64,000 nt of DNA from Carex sylvatica. Its lineage: Eukaryota; Streptophyta; Magnoliopsida; Poales; Cyperaceae. Below the pieces are notes generated by a model. The model made no database searches and was not told where the DNA came from. It saw only the letters and a program-made list of their open reading frames with translations. The stretch is taken from contig CAXKVR010000017.1 of the NCBI GenBank assembly GCA_964058845.1, forward strand, positions 171,211-235,210. Reading direction: 5' to 3'. The first letter of the stretch is position 1; each line of letters starts with the position of its first letter. Of this stretch, positions 37,395 through 53,094 are shown in pieces. The position numbers and the translations under genes are program-made.

Positions 37395-37725
37395 TAGGGG
37401 TGCAAACGGGTTGAATATTATCCAGCGGTATCCACATCTATATCTGAAAATTAGATATAGATATTTGATATCCGAATATCCATGCAGATACATATACAGA
37501 TACGAATACATATATAATTTTAAATTTTAATTATCCGTATCCAAATAGTAGATATATACCATGTTTATCATAAATTATGAAAATATATATGTATATATAT
37601 ATATCTACGAATATTCACTATCCAATCTGTATCCGTCTAATATTCAATTTGTATCCAAAATTTAAAAGCAGATATGATATAGTTTTATCACTATCTGATC
37701 CGTGTCCGATCCGTTTGCACCCCTG
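37395..37725. mobile_element. hAT-like MITE, TAGGGGTGCAAACGG family (331 bp)
   Basis: Ends TAGGGGTGCAAACGG and CCGTTTGCACCCCTG are inverted repeats, flanked by an exact 8-bp duplication TCTCTTTC (37387-37394, 37726-37733). It sits a few hundred bases upstream of the probable PUR2 leader exon. The interior has many GATATCCGAATATCC-like motifs. Confidence 0.92.
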
Positions 37726-37959
37726 TCTCTTTCTGTCGTCGCAACTGAACCGATTTGTCGATGGACCAACGGGCCGAACAACAATTGGACAGAAATTGAA
37801 CAGATTGTTATATGAACCAGGTTCGAAGTTCAGTTAAGATCATTTGACATTAAACCAACTGGGTCGAGTTTGAACGGGCTTTGGACAACCCATCGAACAG
37901 TTGAGATTTGAGTTCGATCGATTCTGTTCGAACACGACCCATCGAACAATCATTTGATC

Positions 37960-38174
37960 TCTTCCCTCTCCGTCGCGCTCGCGCCGCCTCTCATCCTAGA
38001 GGCGCGCCACCCTTCCCCTCACTCCCTCTCTCTGTCTCTCTCGCTGGAACTCTCGAGGAAGCTGTGCAAACAATTGGAAGAAGTGAGAGGCGCACTGCTT
38101 GTTTTTGCTGACCTCCGGGAGTTGAGGGTTTTAAGTGCTGAATTATCCATTGAATTTCGATTGTTCGTCACAAG
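37960..38174 (+). other. Probable non-coding 5' UTR exon of the PUR2 gene
   Basis: A GC- and CT-rich island (start approximate) ends in a good donor, CACAAG|gtaaat at 38174/38175, followed by T-rich sequence like a plant leader intron. The first coding exon of the downstream synthetase is preceded by an acceptor (tttatacag at about 39942) only about 12 bases before its ATG, which requires an upstream exon. Joining them gives a leader with a 1.77-kb intron. Short ATG frames inside (for example from 37954) look like upstream ORFs or chance. Transcript evidence would decide. Confidence 0.5.
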
Positions 38175-39953
38175 GTAAATTCTCTCACCTTTGATTGTGA
38201 TTTCTCTTTTATTTCGCGGTTCTGAGATAAATTAGGTTCGATTTTTCTCTGATTTCCGTGAACAATAACTGTTTTGCTCACTTCTTCGGGTTCGTTTTGC
38301 CTTTCTTGCTTTGGGAATCGGGATGACTAATTTGGTTTTTTGGATTAATTTTATGTTTAATAGTACGGCTTAAATTTCTTGTTCAAAATTAGGGTTTTGC
38401 AATTTATGTGTATTGGGCAAATCACTAGGGTTCTTGGTGCTTGGAACTAAGCTAATTCAAGCTCCTATAATTCTATAGTTTTTTTTTTTGTGGCGAAGGT
38501 TCTAAAGGCTTTGTTGCTTAATTGATGTCCACATTTCCATATTGTCCGATAACCTCTGTAGCTTGAATATGTACTTGGTCATTTTGTTGAACAACAATTT
38601 AGGTTTTTAGGTTTTCAATGGGGTGCCAACTGCCAAGTACAATGTTCATGCAAACTTTGGATATAGCTAAGAAGATTGACACCTCAAAATTTGAAGTGAA
38701 GGGGGAGTGATCAGGTCCAAGCAGTAACAAGCAGGCTATATCAAGAATTACTGGTAAAAACCAGGCTCAAATGATAGAGCAGGAGCTGGTTCACACCTAC
38801 TGGTAATAGGAAAGGGAGTTGTTAGAAGGGGAGGGTGAAAGTTACAATTGGGCCCTTCGACCTTTTCACTTAAAAAGTTCGGTACTGGTTCAGAGTTTGC
38901 ATTAGAATAGCTGCTATTTTTTGGTTATTTTTTCTTTATCAAGTTTAAGGTTAGAGAGCTGGTACAGGTTGATGTTCACACCTGCACAGCTTAGGTTAGT
39001 CAGAATGTCTTTTTAATTACCAGAACTTGTTTGTAATTTTTTATTTCAATATTAAATGAATGGCCTACGGGCTTATCTTGAAAGAAAAAAAATTTAGGTT
39101 CTTAGGTATTTAAATCAGTATAGTGTGCGTATGTGTGGTTACTTTGGTACCAATCAGTTTAAAAGTTGTGTCAAGTTTGTAACTAGAAAATTCCCTCCTC
39201 CCATCAGCCCCTTCATCGGCTTCTTCCTCTGAACCAGAGTTGTCGGAGGACGAGGCGTAGGCGGTGGCAGCTGCGGAGACTAGGCTTCTGAGACCGAACC
39301 CAATATGTTTACTTTACAACAGAGGAAACTAATTGTCTTACGGAGCTAGGAATACTTTCACAATCACAACTTTGCTTGTACCAGTTAGTGTGTACTTGTA
39401 TTAAGAGTCTAACTAGCTGCCAACTTGGTAAAACAAATTGCTGAATACTTTAGTGTCACCATTTGAGTTCAGGAAAAGAAAGCAGGTTTCAGACAATGTA
39501 GTCTAACAACTGTAACTTTTGCTATTTACCTTATTCTATTTCCATGTTCAATTGCCTTTTCCTCAAAAAAAAAAAATTTGGACAAAGCTACATGGTTTTT
39601 TCCTGAATTGAGATGATTTATGCATTAGCAAATTTTGAAAATGTTTTTCTGAAATTGGGAGAATTTTGGCCCATTTAGCCTGAATTGACTATAATCAAGC
39701 AAATAGTCAGCATTTGGGTCATGCAACTACACACTTGCAAGTTAGTGTGTAATGCATTGTTACTATTGTTTGAATTATGAAGATATTTGGGCATAGTTGA
39801 GTCACTTTCAGCTTGCAGTGGCTCACTTTTAACTGTTGGCTGCGGCATAAGCACAGTGATGTAAAAGCTAGCATTTCAGAATGAAAATTCACTAGACAAA
39901 CAGTTGAACTAATTTATATTTGTGCGATCAATTTATACAGAGTCCACAATTAA

Positions 39954-43393
<3,440 letters not shown>

Positions 43394-43924
43394 TTTAGTA
43401 TTGTTTCTTTTTTTTTAAATAAAAAAATAGCAAATTTTAATTCCAACAATTAGGTTAAGGTAAAACACTATTGTGCGGTTGTGCCTAATTTTCAATAATT
43501 TGGCAGTGGTTTGCTATCTAATTTGAAAATGTTGAGTACTTTTTAAAGGCATATGATAGGACCAAACTAAAATTTTGAATCCTACGTTCTGTAGCGTCAT
43601 TTGATGATGCTAAATTGTATAAAAGCAAAAAAAAAAAAAAAAAATTGATTTTTTTTTATCTAAAGACATTTTTGCTATTTTTTTGTGATTTGAAATTAGT
43701 TTGCTTGATATTCTTACTCCTAGTCTTTTGTTCGTTGATGAGATGAGGTATAATAAAAGATGTAATATATCTAGTCGAAGAGCGCATCTGATATTCTATA
43801 GAGGGCTAACGGAAAATTATTTGGTCTCTCCGTTTCTGTTGCACCTTCCATTTTGTGAACATGATTATCATGCGAGGGTATATAATAAGAGGAGAGATAC
43901 AATTACATTTTTTTTTTTTTGGTG

Positions 43925-44268
43925 ATATCAAATTACACTCTCTATTTATAAAGTTTTTAAAGTTCAAATAGTCGATTCAAACTGTTCAACACGATGGATA
44001 TATTAAAATGCGATTACACATCAAATTTTATATTTTTTCAATTTTTTTTACTATTTATTAAATATTTAACAAAACCATTATATTCATACCATTGAATTTT
44101 TGTACCCATCTTAATAAATAATAAAAAAAATTCAAAAAAATATAAAATTTGATTTGTAAGCACATTTTAATATATTCATCATATTGAATGGTTTGGATCG
44201 ACTGTTTGGACTTTAAAAATATAGGATATAATTCGATGTCAGTAATATAAATGATATAATTTGATTCC
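43925..44268. mobile_element. Foldback element, TTTGGTCTCCAAG family, diverged
   Basis: Arms of about 150 bp are inverted copies with about 80% similarity by eye. Shared with the family: ATATAAAATTTGAT-TG-AAGC and TTTGGACTTTAAAAATATAG. It lies just beyond the PUR2 3' end and the polyadenine/polythymine runs at 43628-43660. Confidence 0.7.
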
Positions 44269-44907
44269 GCCTCAGATAATAATTAGGCTAAATAAAAGTT
44301 TGCATCTGCGAGACTGCGACCGTCACCTATTGGTATGGTTGCGGAAATAAATGGAAATAATTGTGGGAAATAAATGGAACTTTATAAGGGTTCATTCAAA
44401 AAAGTTCGAAATAAGATGCTGCAATACCAATTTTTTTTTGTTTTCTAAACTTAAATTTGTTTGCCTCAATTTAGTTTTAATTTATGTACAAATTAAATTG
44501 ATCATTGTTATGCTAATTAATTAGTAAAAATAATTATAATTTATGCATTAGGCCTTGTTCAATGTACCAAATATTTTTAAGAGAACCAAAACATTTTAAT
44601 GCTGGAGCCAGGTTCTCTCCAGTGCCTGTGTAGTAGTAATTGAAGTTCAAACATCCACATTTAAATCTTAAAACAAACTAATTAACCACTGTCCGAAGTC
44701 ATACATTTCTCCACAAAAATTAATAAAAAAAAGAATCATCGATCATTTGAAAAAAAACATTGTCTAGCTTGCTAGTAGCTATATATACTAACAGTGAACT
44801 TTCTTGTATATACATATACTATGTACAAGTATATATGTATAAAATTTCAATATCTATCTCAACAAAAAAATCTCAATAGAAACTAACTAGTATATATGAT
44901 CTATACA

Positions 44908-45156
44908 TCAATTCTGGATTTCGTTTGTACCACCACTAGGACCAGATGGTGGTACCGAGCTGCCTCTCGGGAGCATGTTGAGCACCAAGGGAGCGTACTT
45001 ATCGGCTAATTTCTGACGGGGTGTTGATCTCTCCATTCTATTGGTCTTGTCCATTTCACAAGGTTGTTGTGCCTCATTGAGTGGCCTTGCATTGCATAGC
45101 TGGGAGAGTACAAGGACAAGTAAAAGGAAGGTGAAGAGATTGCTTTTAACTGCCAT
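44908..45156 (-). CDS. IDA-like secreted peptide precursor (copy 2)
   Basis: Single-exon 82-residue precursor. The signal peptide is at about 1-22 (hydrophobic FTFLLLVLVL, ending QLCNA/RPL), followed by a variable charged linker and the conserved C-terminus VLNMLPRGSSVPPSGPSGGTN (58-78) plus EIQN. The MLPRG-x-x-VPPSGPS part fits the IDA/IDL extended peptide closely, but the end is G-T-N rather than R-H-N and the chain runs four residues further. It is a paralogue of 32990-33250, 11.7 kb away in the same orientation, with the PUR2 gene between them on the opposite strand. The linker is barely conserved while both ends are, the expected pattern for a processed peptide hormone. The receptor and process are unknown. 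Confidence 0.8.
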   Translation of the reverse strand: MAVKSNLFTFLLLVLVLSQLCNARPLNEAQQPCEMDKTNRMERSTPRQKLADKYAPLVLNMLPRGSSVPPSGPSGGTNEIQN

Positions 45157-45250
45157 CAGATCAGATGAAAGAAGAAGAAATTAAAGAGAGAATTTTAAGA
45201 TGCAAAGGTGAGAATGAATGAATGAATGAATGAGAGAAGAGGGTTTGTAA

Positions 45251-45256
45251 TTTATA
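45251..45256 (-). promoter_or_regulatory. TATA box of IDA-like peptide gene copy 2
   Basis: The minus strand reads CCATTATAAATTAC, about 95-100 bp upstream of the ATG at 45156. A TTGAC core lies just upstream (reverse of gtcaa near 45285). The upstream stretch TTGGATT...GTCAAACTT resembles that of copy 1, supporting duplication including the promoter. Confidence 0.5.
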
Positions 45257-45494
45257 ATGGGATTTCTTGGTTGGATTTTGATTAGTCAAACTTGGAGCAA
45301 AAGAAAAAAGGTAGAAACGCTGACATGGAAAGAAGAGGGAACGTTCTCATGTTTTTTTTTCTTTTTCTAAGTTTGACTTGGTATAACTATAAATACAGGA
45401 AATAATATATCTACAATTCTTTCAGTAGAATCCTAAGGAAAACACTAATGCACTAATCCACTTCATGAGTTTGATACACGTATGATGCTTCTAC

Positions 45495-46140
45495 CGACAT
45501 TTTTATTAATATCCAACTTAATATATAAAATTTCAAATCTATTCAAAATCCAAAATATTTTTTAAATCTACCCAACCGCAAAATAATTTTACGGTTTGAG
45601 ATTTTTTTTTTAACAATTAGATAAATTCAATGTTTTAGATATATATATTATTTTTTATGATTATTTTTCACCGAAGATCCTGGAAGTTTAATCGCCGATA
45701 GCTCTAAATTAATTTTTATTACAAAGAAGTCCAATTACATATATTTTATTTTATTTTGTGGTTATTTTTCACCGAAGATTATAGAAGTTTAATCGCCGAT
45801 AGCCCTAAATTAATTTTTATTACAAAGAAGTCTAATTTGATTAAATATATTTTATTTTACTTTGTGATTATTTTTCACCGAAAACTCTACAAGTTTAATC
45901 GCCGATAGCTCTAAATTATTTTTTATTACAAATAAGTCCAATTTAATTAATAAATCAATTTAGTTAATTTAACCATAAAATAAAATAATATATATCTAAA
46001 ACATTGAATATATTAATTGGTCAAAAAAATAATTCCAAACCACAAAATAATTTTACGTTTTGGGTAGATTTAAAAATAACTTTGTATTTTGGATAGATTT
46101 GAAATTATATATATTAAGTTGGATATTAATAAAAATGTCG
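45495..46140. mobile_element. Long-TIR element with three internal direct repeats
   Basis: Left CGACATTTTTATTAATATCC and right GGATATTAATAAAAATGTCG are exact inverted repeats that extend imperfectly for about 150 bp. Inside, a block of about 101-106 bp starting TTATTTTTCACCG is tandemly repeated three times (45661, 45762, 45868). No target duplication was recognised. It lies 340 bp upstream of the IDA-like copy 2 start. Confidence 0.82.
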
Positions 46141-46188
46141 AATGTATGTATAGCTATAAGAAATAATTAGAATGTTTAAAAAATATAT

Positions 46189-46603
46189 GAGGAGGGTTCA
46201 AATGCACCATCTTTTTTGTGCTACAATATGCTCCAAGTTCTTTATTTTTATTTTCAAAGCTCGAACACTCGATCCGAACCGCTCAACATGATCTTCATAA
46301 TAAAAGATGCTTGGAGACCAAATTTTATATTTTTTAGAATTTTTTTACTATGTTTTTAGATAGGTACAATATGACTTTATCGAATGGTCTAGAATCTTCT
46401 TAAAAAGGTGATTTTGTATCTATCTTAAAAAATAGTAAAAAAGTTCTAAAAAATATAAAATTTGGTCTCCAAGTATATTTTATTATGAAGATTATGTTGA
46501 ATGGTTCGGATCGATTGTTTGGACTTTGAAAATAGAGATAAATGATGTAGTTCATGTGGAGCATATTAGAACACCAAAATAATGGTGCATTTGAACCCTC
46601 CTC
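46189..46603. mobile_element. Mutator-like foldback element, TTTGGTCTCCAAG family (415 bp)
   Basis: Ends GAGGAGGGTTC and GAACCCTCCTC; arms of about 190 bp are inverted copies. An exact 9-bp duplication AAAATATAT flanks it (46180-46188, 46604-46612), although the AT-richness lowers the weight of that repeat. Confidence 0.87.
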
Positions 46604-47019
46604 AAAATATATATACATTTACTGGTAAAAAATAATTGTACAATATATTTTTTTTAATTGTGCGTATTGTTAAAAAATGTTTACCCTATCGGGATAAAAT
46701 ATCTAGCTTAGCCTCATTTTGTTAATAAAGAATTTTATTTTGTAATTCTAGGCGACTGGGAAGACGGGATTGGGAATGTTCAAAGCATGTGGGATTACCT
46801 GTGACGGAAATCAAATTTTGTATAACTTCCCCACATATGTGCCTTTGAGCAGACAGGTGGGTCCCACTTGGCGGTAACCTTGACTTGGTCGGTGGTATGC
46901 GATGCCGGTGTGAGAGTAACGCCCACGACATGTCGACATCTGGTCTGGTTTAATTTCTCAAACAATTTACTTTTTTTTTTCGTTCATTTTCCAAAAAGGC
47001 CTCAGCGTGTTGCCGTGTT

Positions 47020-47480
47020 TAAACAGTTGGTTCGGTCCGAAGTAAAATAATTAAATTAATTTTTTAGTTTTTTGGTTTTTAGAAATAGAATTGAATCGAA
47101 CTAATTAAATCTATCAACCGATTAAGAATTGAATCAAATAAATCGATGTAAATTTCAATTTGTTCGGTTCAAACTGAAGTAAACTTTTTAGTATCATTGT
47201 TAACAAGAATAATACATTGTTATACACAACAATTAAAATTCAGTTTGGTTTAATAAAATCATTATAACACTAATAAAATTAAAGTCGAATCAATATAAAC
47301 CGGTCGGTTCAGTTTAATTGGTTTTGAGAAGTCTAAACCGAACCGATTTATTTAAACCGAAATTACTCAAAATTTCAACCGAACCAATTCATTTAAATCG
47401 AAAAGCCGATCCATTTAAACTAAAATTCTCCGGTTCAATTAAAAACCGAACAAACCGATCCTTTTGAACATAGCAACTCA
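47020..47480. repeat. Degenerate AACCGAACCGATT-rich repeat region
   Basis: Many copies of CCGAACCGATT- and ATTTAAACCGAAAT-like words in both orientations. Possibly an old hAT-like element from about GTTTAAACAGTTGGTTCGG to CCGATCCTTTTGAAC. No firm boundaries. Confidence 0.4.
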
Positions 47481-48340
47481 AATTTTCGGCTTAGGTAGTG
47501 CTTGTTTCAAAACAGAGAATAACAGGAAATAGTGAGTGGGCCCTCTACTTGCCATGCAAGCCACCGCCTCTTATCCATGTCTGCTGTTCAAAATCGTCAA
47601 AGGAAGTAAACAATTATACCTTGTTAACCAAAAATTAAAACCCAAAAGTTTGTCAATATTAAAAAATATATTTTGTAGGGGACCTCGAAATTAAGTCGGA
47701 TTTGGGAATGTGAATCTTCCTTTAAAATTCTAAAATTTTCTTATTTACGGGTACGTTTGGATGACACAGGAATAGCGCTAATTCAGAAATAGCTGCTATT
47801 CCTAGCGAGCTATTCTCACTATTTCACGTTTGAATGAAAAAAAAATGATATTTTTAACACAAGGAATAGTTCGAGTTAGCTGCTATTCTGTTATTTCTAT
47901 GAAATATTGAGTTAGTGGCTATTCTAAATTTGAAGTTAGCGAGCTATTCTTTGTACCCTACATTTTTTTGTGTTATGTCAAAATAAAAAATATATAATTT
48001 TTATAATTCATCCTGAGCGAGATAAACAAAAATGTAACATAAACACATAATTTTTTTTGATAAAAATTAGCTTGGTGCGTTCATTTTACATAAATTATTT
48101 TTGCTTTAATAACAATATTAAATAAAAATTATTTATATATATATACATTTTTTTTGAAAAGTTATTTCTATGTTGAGTCCGGATCTACAACGTAACTAAC
48201 ATTTTGTGTTTGAAGTACAACTAAAAGTATCCTTTTACAATTTTTTACAATTTGAGGGTTTGTTCGACTGCCACCGTGTTTATGGAAAAAAAAAATTCAC
48301 TTAGAATAAATTTTGATTTACGATGCGCACAGTATTTCGA

Positions 48341-48544
48341 GCCCGGAATCCCCTAAAGTAACCCAATCTTTGGGTTTTGATCGGGACCGTCCGATTCGAA
48401 TCCTTCAATCAAGATTGCTTCACGATTCGAACTCATCTCTCGGTATGCATGTGTTCCACTTCGTTTAGATTATCATAATATTCGAATCGGACGGTCCAGA
48501 TTAAAAACCCAAATTTTGGGTTACTTCACCGGATCTGAACTATG
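48341..48544. mobile_element. Mutator-like MITE nested in an older repeat (204 bp)
   Basis: GTATTTCGA flanks both sides (48332-48340, 48545-48553). Interior inverted repeats are AAAGTAACCCAATCTTTGGG and CCCAAATTTTGGGTTACTTC. The interrupted host sequence (ACAGTATTTCGACCATTCAAA) matches an intact copy at about 22745-22835. Confidence 0.82.
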
Positions 48545-49639
48545 GTATTTCGACCATTCAAATTGCATACGAACCCAAGTTCATTCCCGTTTCCGGTTTG
48601 GCAGCTGAACAGATCCTGAGTTTGGAGTGCCATTAACAGTTTCCTTTTAATATTCGGGTCAAAACAAATCGAACGGTCAGGATCTAAATTCAAAATTTGA
48701 GTTACCTCAGGTGAATATGAATTCACCCTTGGTCAAAAATTGGGTTGAATCACAAATTCACAATTGTGGGTGTCCATAACGTGGGGCCCTCAACAAACCA
48801 ACCCAAATTTATGGAGCCTTTCTTTTCTCTTCACGATATCCGCCGCCCAATTAGCTTCCATGTTTCCAATCGCACGTAACTATGTTCAAAAAGGTACTTT
48901 TCATACTTAATTTATTGCTTTGATTCCGAAATTTTTATTTTTACTATTTTTCAAAAATAAATAAATCAAAATATTTATGTTTATGGAGAATTTGAATTCT
49001 ATTCTAGCTGCACTGGCATTCTGCAACTTCAAAGACTGAGGTCTGCATGATGTCGATACAGCTCCAATCTAGAGGTCGCACAATACATATGCGGTTCCAA
49101 TTTTTTTTTTTTTTTTAACCGTATGAAAACATAAATGAGTATTGAGCATCTGTAGGAATTGAACTCTGTGCCGTTAAAAACAAAATATATAACAAAAAAA
49201 GTTGGGGCCGCTTCGGTATTATGCGGCTTCTAAACTAGAGCTGCATTGATATTGTGCGAACCCTAGTTTTTTAGACCGCAACATACCAGTGCAGTCAGAG
49301 TAGAATTTGAATTTTTCAGAACTAGAAATATGGATCTTTTTATTTATTTTTTTGAGAAAATGGTACAAATAAAAATTTCGGGTCTTGATTTGTCTACGCT
49401 TTTCATTAAATCACAGCTTAATCACACTTAATTTGCGTTGATCATTAATTGACACATTAATTAAGGTGAGATTTTTGAGAATCAGATAATATCGATGAGC
49501 TCTAATTACATGGTAGATCCAACTTGAGTTGTGAAAAAGGAAGCTTATTTTCCGGTTTCCTGCTTCAAGCTTTTTGGGTATGTCACACGTGGGTGGGGTA
49601 CGTGTGCAGAGTATCCAAATTTACAGGCTCTTAATTCAA

Positions 49640-49880
49640 ATTGATCATGTTTGGTTGTGGAGTAACTTTAATTCGGAATAAATTGCTTACTTCAAGCTAA
49701 AGTGAAGTTAAGCATGTTTGGTGGAGTAAGCTAAACCACCTCTCTATGTGGAATAAGTTACTTCGGTTTAGTTCACCTCTTACTCTATCTTACTTCTTCT
49801 ATTTTACTTCTCGTTTGACTTCTTAAACATGGAGTAAGGAATTTACTCCACCTCTTAATTCACAACAAACATGCCATTAA
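49640..49880. repeat. Tourist/Harbinger-like inverted repeat
   Basis: CATGTTTGGTTGTGGAGTAA at the left and TTACTCCACCTCTTAATTCACAACAAACATG (quoted in part) at the right are imperfect inverted repeats. The GTTTGG-type end suggests a PIF/Harbinger MITE. The boundaries and target site are not resolved. Confidence 0.5.
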
Positions 49881-50217
49881 TTTCTTGATTCAAGGGAAGT
49901 CAAATTTAAAATATTTCTTAATTCTAATACAAGATTTTTTTCTCAAATCTACAACAGTCACTGAATTTCTCATTAACCTCCTAAATTTTAATCAACTAAA
50001 CAAGAAATAAGACGGAAATGAAAGTTAAATTTATTTTCTCTCATTAATCATTCAAACACGAAGAGGTTAAATATGTTAATCTTCCTTTCTATTCTATTCC
50101 ATTCCCTTTTATTCTTTACCTCCCATTCCTTTACTCTCCAACCAAACAGGGTGTTAGTTACTGGCTTTTATTTTTTAAAAGAAAATTAAACTGACATCAG
50201 TTTCGAAACCACCCGCG

Positions 50218-50397
50218 CCCCAATGCGTATCCTTTACATTAATTCAAAACTGAGTACAAGTCTGAGTATTATAAAGTATAAGTTAAAGCATTATTTTTTT
50301 ATCGAGTACATAAATAGTTAATGGGTTTAAATATATTTAGCTATTTAAATCTGATTCGATATTTTTGTATCTCCTGACAAAAATTGATCCGCCCCTG
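50218..50397 (+). repeat. CAGGGGCGGA family fragment
   Basis: Matches the right half of the family (TTATCGAGTAC-TAA, GTTAATGGGTTTAAAT) and ends GATCCGCCCCTG. The left half is missing. Confidence 0.65.
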
Positions 50398-50882
50398 ACT
50401 ATGCCCTTGACTTCTTTATTCGGACCAGAAATGAAATTATTCAATTTGTTTCAAGCCAAATTATCCGTAAAACAACAAATATAAGCGCATTGTTTTATTT
50501 AGCGATATATATATTCTTCCAATTTGAGAAAACTTTCTCATAACACATTCATCAGTTCATCTTAACGAGGATACAAATTTTTGAACATGCCATTTCTTAT
50601 ATGAAAGGCAATGTTTTAATATTAAAAACGCCAAATTAACATAAATTTAATAAATGAAACATTGCTATATATGTGTGCATATATCTTTGACATAAATTAA
50701 TCTACATCTCTAAGAGGATATCAATAATATTGATAAACATAATTTATGTGTAGTGACAAAAACAATTAATAGACAACCAACTGAACGAAGAGAAAGTTCT
50801 TCAAAGAAATAAATTCAGAAGAAAATTCAGTCTTCTCTAGAACTGTCCCAAGTTACATCATCATCAAACAAAACGTTGAATA

Positions 50883-50883
<1 letters not shown>

Positions 50884-50918
<35 letters not shown>
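50884..50918. repeat. TA then GA microsatellite
   Basis: A run of AT dinucleotides followed directly by AGAGAGAGAG. A single-arm remnant of the foldback family follows to about 51125. Confidence 0.85.
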
Positions 50919-51134
50919 GAGGAGGACTAGGGTGCTATGAGTTGTACATAGGACCTCCGTGCAACAGCTCAATATTTTAGTTTTTAAAATTCTAACGGTC
51001 GATCCGAATTGTTCAACATGATCTCCATATAAACATGTACTACTTGCAAACTAAATTTTTCATCTTTTAGAAATTTTTTTTTACTATTTTTTTAGATAGT
51101 TAGAAAATCACTTAATCTAAATTTTGAGAATATA

Positions 51135-51335
51135 TATTGAGCAGCTCCACTAGTGGTTAAAGGTAGACTCAACATCAAGCAAGGGAAGACTAAAGACTTG
51201 CTACCTTGGGGCTAAAGGAAACCAGTTCAGGTCTAGCCGTCTAGACTCCACAGTTGACTTCAAGACCATTGCTGTAGAAAGCTAAGTTTGGCGATAAAGG
51301 AAGACTTAATATTTTATTTATTAAAAAAAAAATGG
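51135..51335 (+). repeat. Possible SINE-like sequence
   Basis: A less AT-rich island with CTCCACTAGTGGTTAAAGG (box A-like) and CCAGTTCAGGTCTAGCC (box B-like) about 75 bp apart, ending in an A run near 51330. No flanking duplication and no second copy seen, so this is tentative. Confidence 0.25.
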
Positions 51336-53094
51336 TTTGTTTAAAAAAGGATATTTGTGCATTACAAGTCTAGAAAGCTACCAGCCGTAGGCCAATTCCT
51401 ATGAAATTTGAACCGTTTATTTTATGTTGAAAGGTCTAAAATTATCATATTAAAAAAGTATCATATTTTGTTCATTTTGTAAATTAAATATTTAACATCT
51501 TAAGCTTGATGTAGACAATCTATATGTCTAAGGTGTCAATACTTTTAAAATTAATATATTTTTTCTATGTTGAATTATTTTCCATTTAATCTTATTGCTA
51601 TCTCTGTATACATTTTCAATGTTTAATTTTTTAATTATGCATAAAATTTTCTTAATATAAAATAAATTTTCTATATGCAAAATTAATTTTAAAAATAATA
51701 TTTCTTTGAGCAATTATTTGTTTAGAGATGAATTCAAGATAACAACTAAAAGGGTTCTTGCCTCAATTGGGCAATATGCTATTATATTAGGGTATTGGTG
51801 AACTTACAATTTATAAAGAAATTTTTTATAAAATACCCTTGATTTTATTAAAGTTGAAACCAAATATCCTTACCTCTAAAATTTTCAATAAAAAAAACCT
51901 TTGTAACAAAGATCCCATAAACTTAATAATTATCCTATTTGACTTTTTAAATATTAAAAATATATTTCATAATTTTCGTACTTTCAGATTTGACTTTTTA
52001 ATAAACAAACTTTTAAATTTGCGTACTCTCAGATTTGACTTTTTAATAATATATATCATAAAAGTAAATTTAAACATTCGTGCTTTTTTTAAATTCAAGG
52101 CAACAAGTTTGACATCAAATTTGAAACCCGAATGATATTCAAAATTTTGAGGTGCCATTAATTCAGCATTATATTTTATTTAATTCTACTACTTAACAAA
52201 TAATTTCTAAAATTATGAAGCTAAATTTTATTTAAATATGAAATGTCAAATATTATAATTTTTTTCATATATATAAAAATAATAATTATTTCTACCCCAT
52301 TTATCTCCCATCTAACTACTTTTTTATAACTAACTTATTAACTATTAAAGTCAAAGATTTTGAGGACCATCTCATGTTTTTCCTTCTCTTTCTCAACTCT
52401 TATTTCTCGTTGAAATTACCATTAGTGTTTTTCTTTGCCAACTGTTATTTCTCGCTGGAGTTACTAAACAATCAACTCTTGTTTCCCTCACGTGCCTTCT
52501 GCAAACTCATATATATATATATGAAGAGACTTCTTTGTATCTTATTAATTTTAGATTTTAACAAACTTCGTGAACTTTATATTCAGAGAAATTGTGATTA
52601 CCTGTGAAAATATGGTTTTACCGAGTATTCTAACGATGGCACGAACACCTTTGTGCGACTCTTGAAATAAATGATGACACATATATAAAGATTTTATGAG
52701 AAATAGTAGATAAAAATATATATTATAAAATTATAGTACTAAATGAAGCAATTTTTTGTGTGGCATTCATAATTAAATATTATATGTCTGACGAAATAAA
52801 ACTCTATAAAGAGTTATTTGAGAAACCTTCTTATTATAATTGCCACTAAATAAATTTTACAAATTGTGCTCTGGTGTGCTACATTTTTTTTTAGTTATGG
52901 CAGTTTATATATATATATTTAAAGTATTGAATACAATTTTTAAAGTTATTATATAATAGTTGTATTGTATTCTAGATTTTTTTTAAATTGTCATATCGTC
53001 GTATTCGTATCATATATGATACGATATCTGTACCTGTATCCATGTAAATATTAGTACATAAATGTACAGATGTGAATACTTTCTATATTACATA

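Noticed and set aside
37908..38178. Small protein genes in the GC-rich island near 38 kb
   Set aside because: Low-complexity Ser/Leu/Arg products in overlapping frames; better explained as a leader exon of PUR2 with upstream ATGs.
52374..52607. 77-residue frame with hydrophobic segments and CKL/NCYF repeats
   Set aside because: AT-rich sequence, internal short repeats, no start context or homology recognised.
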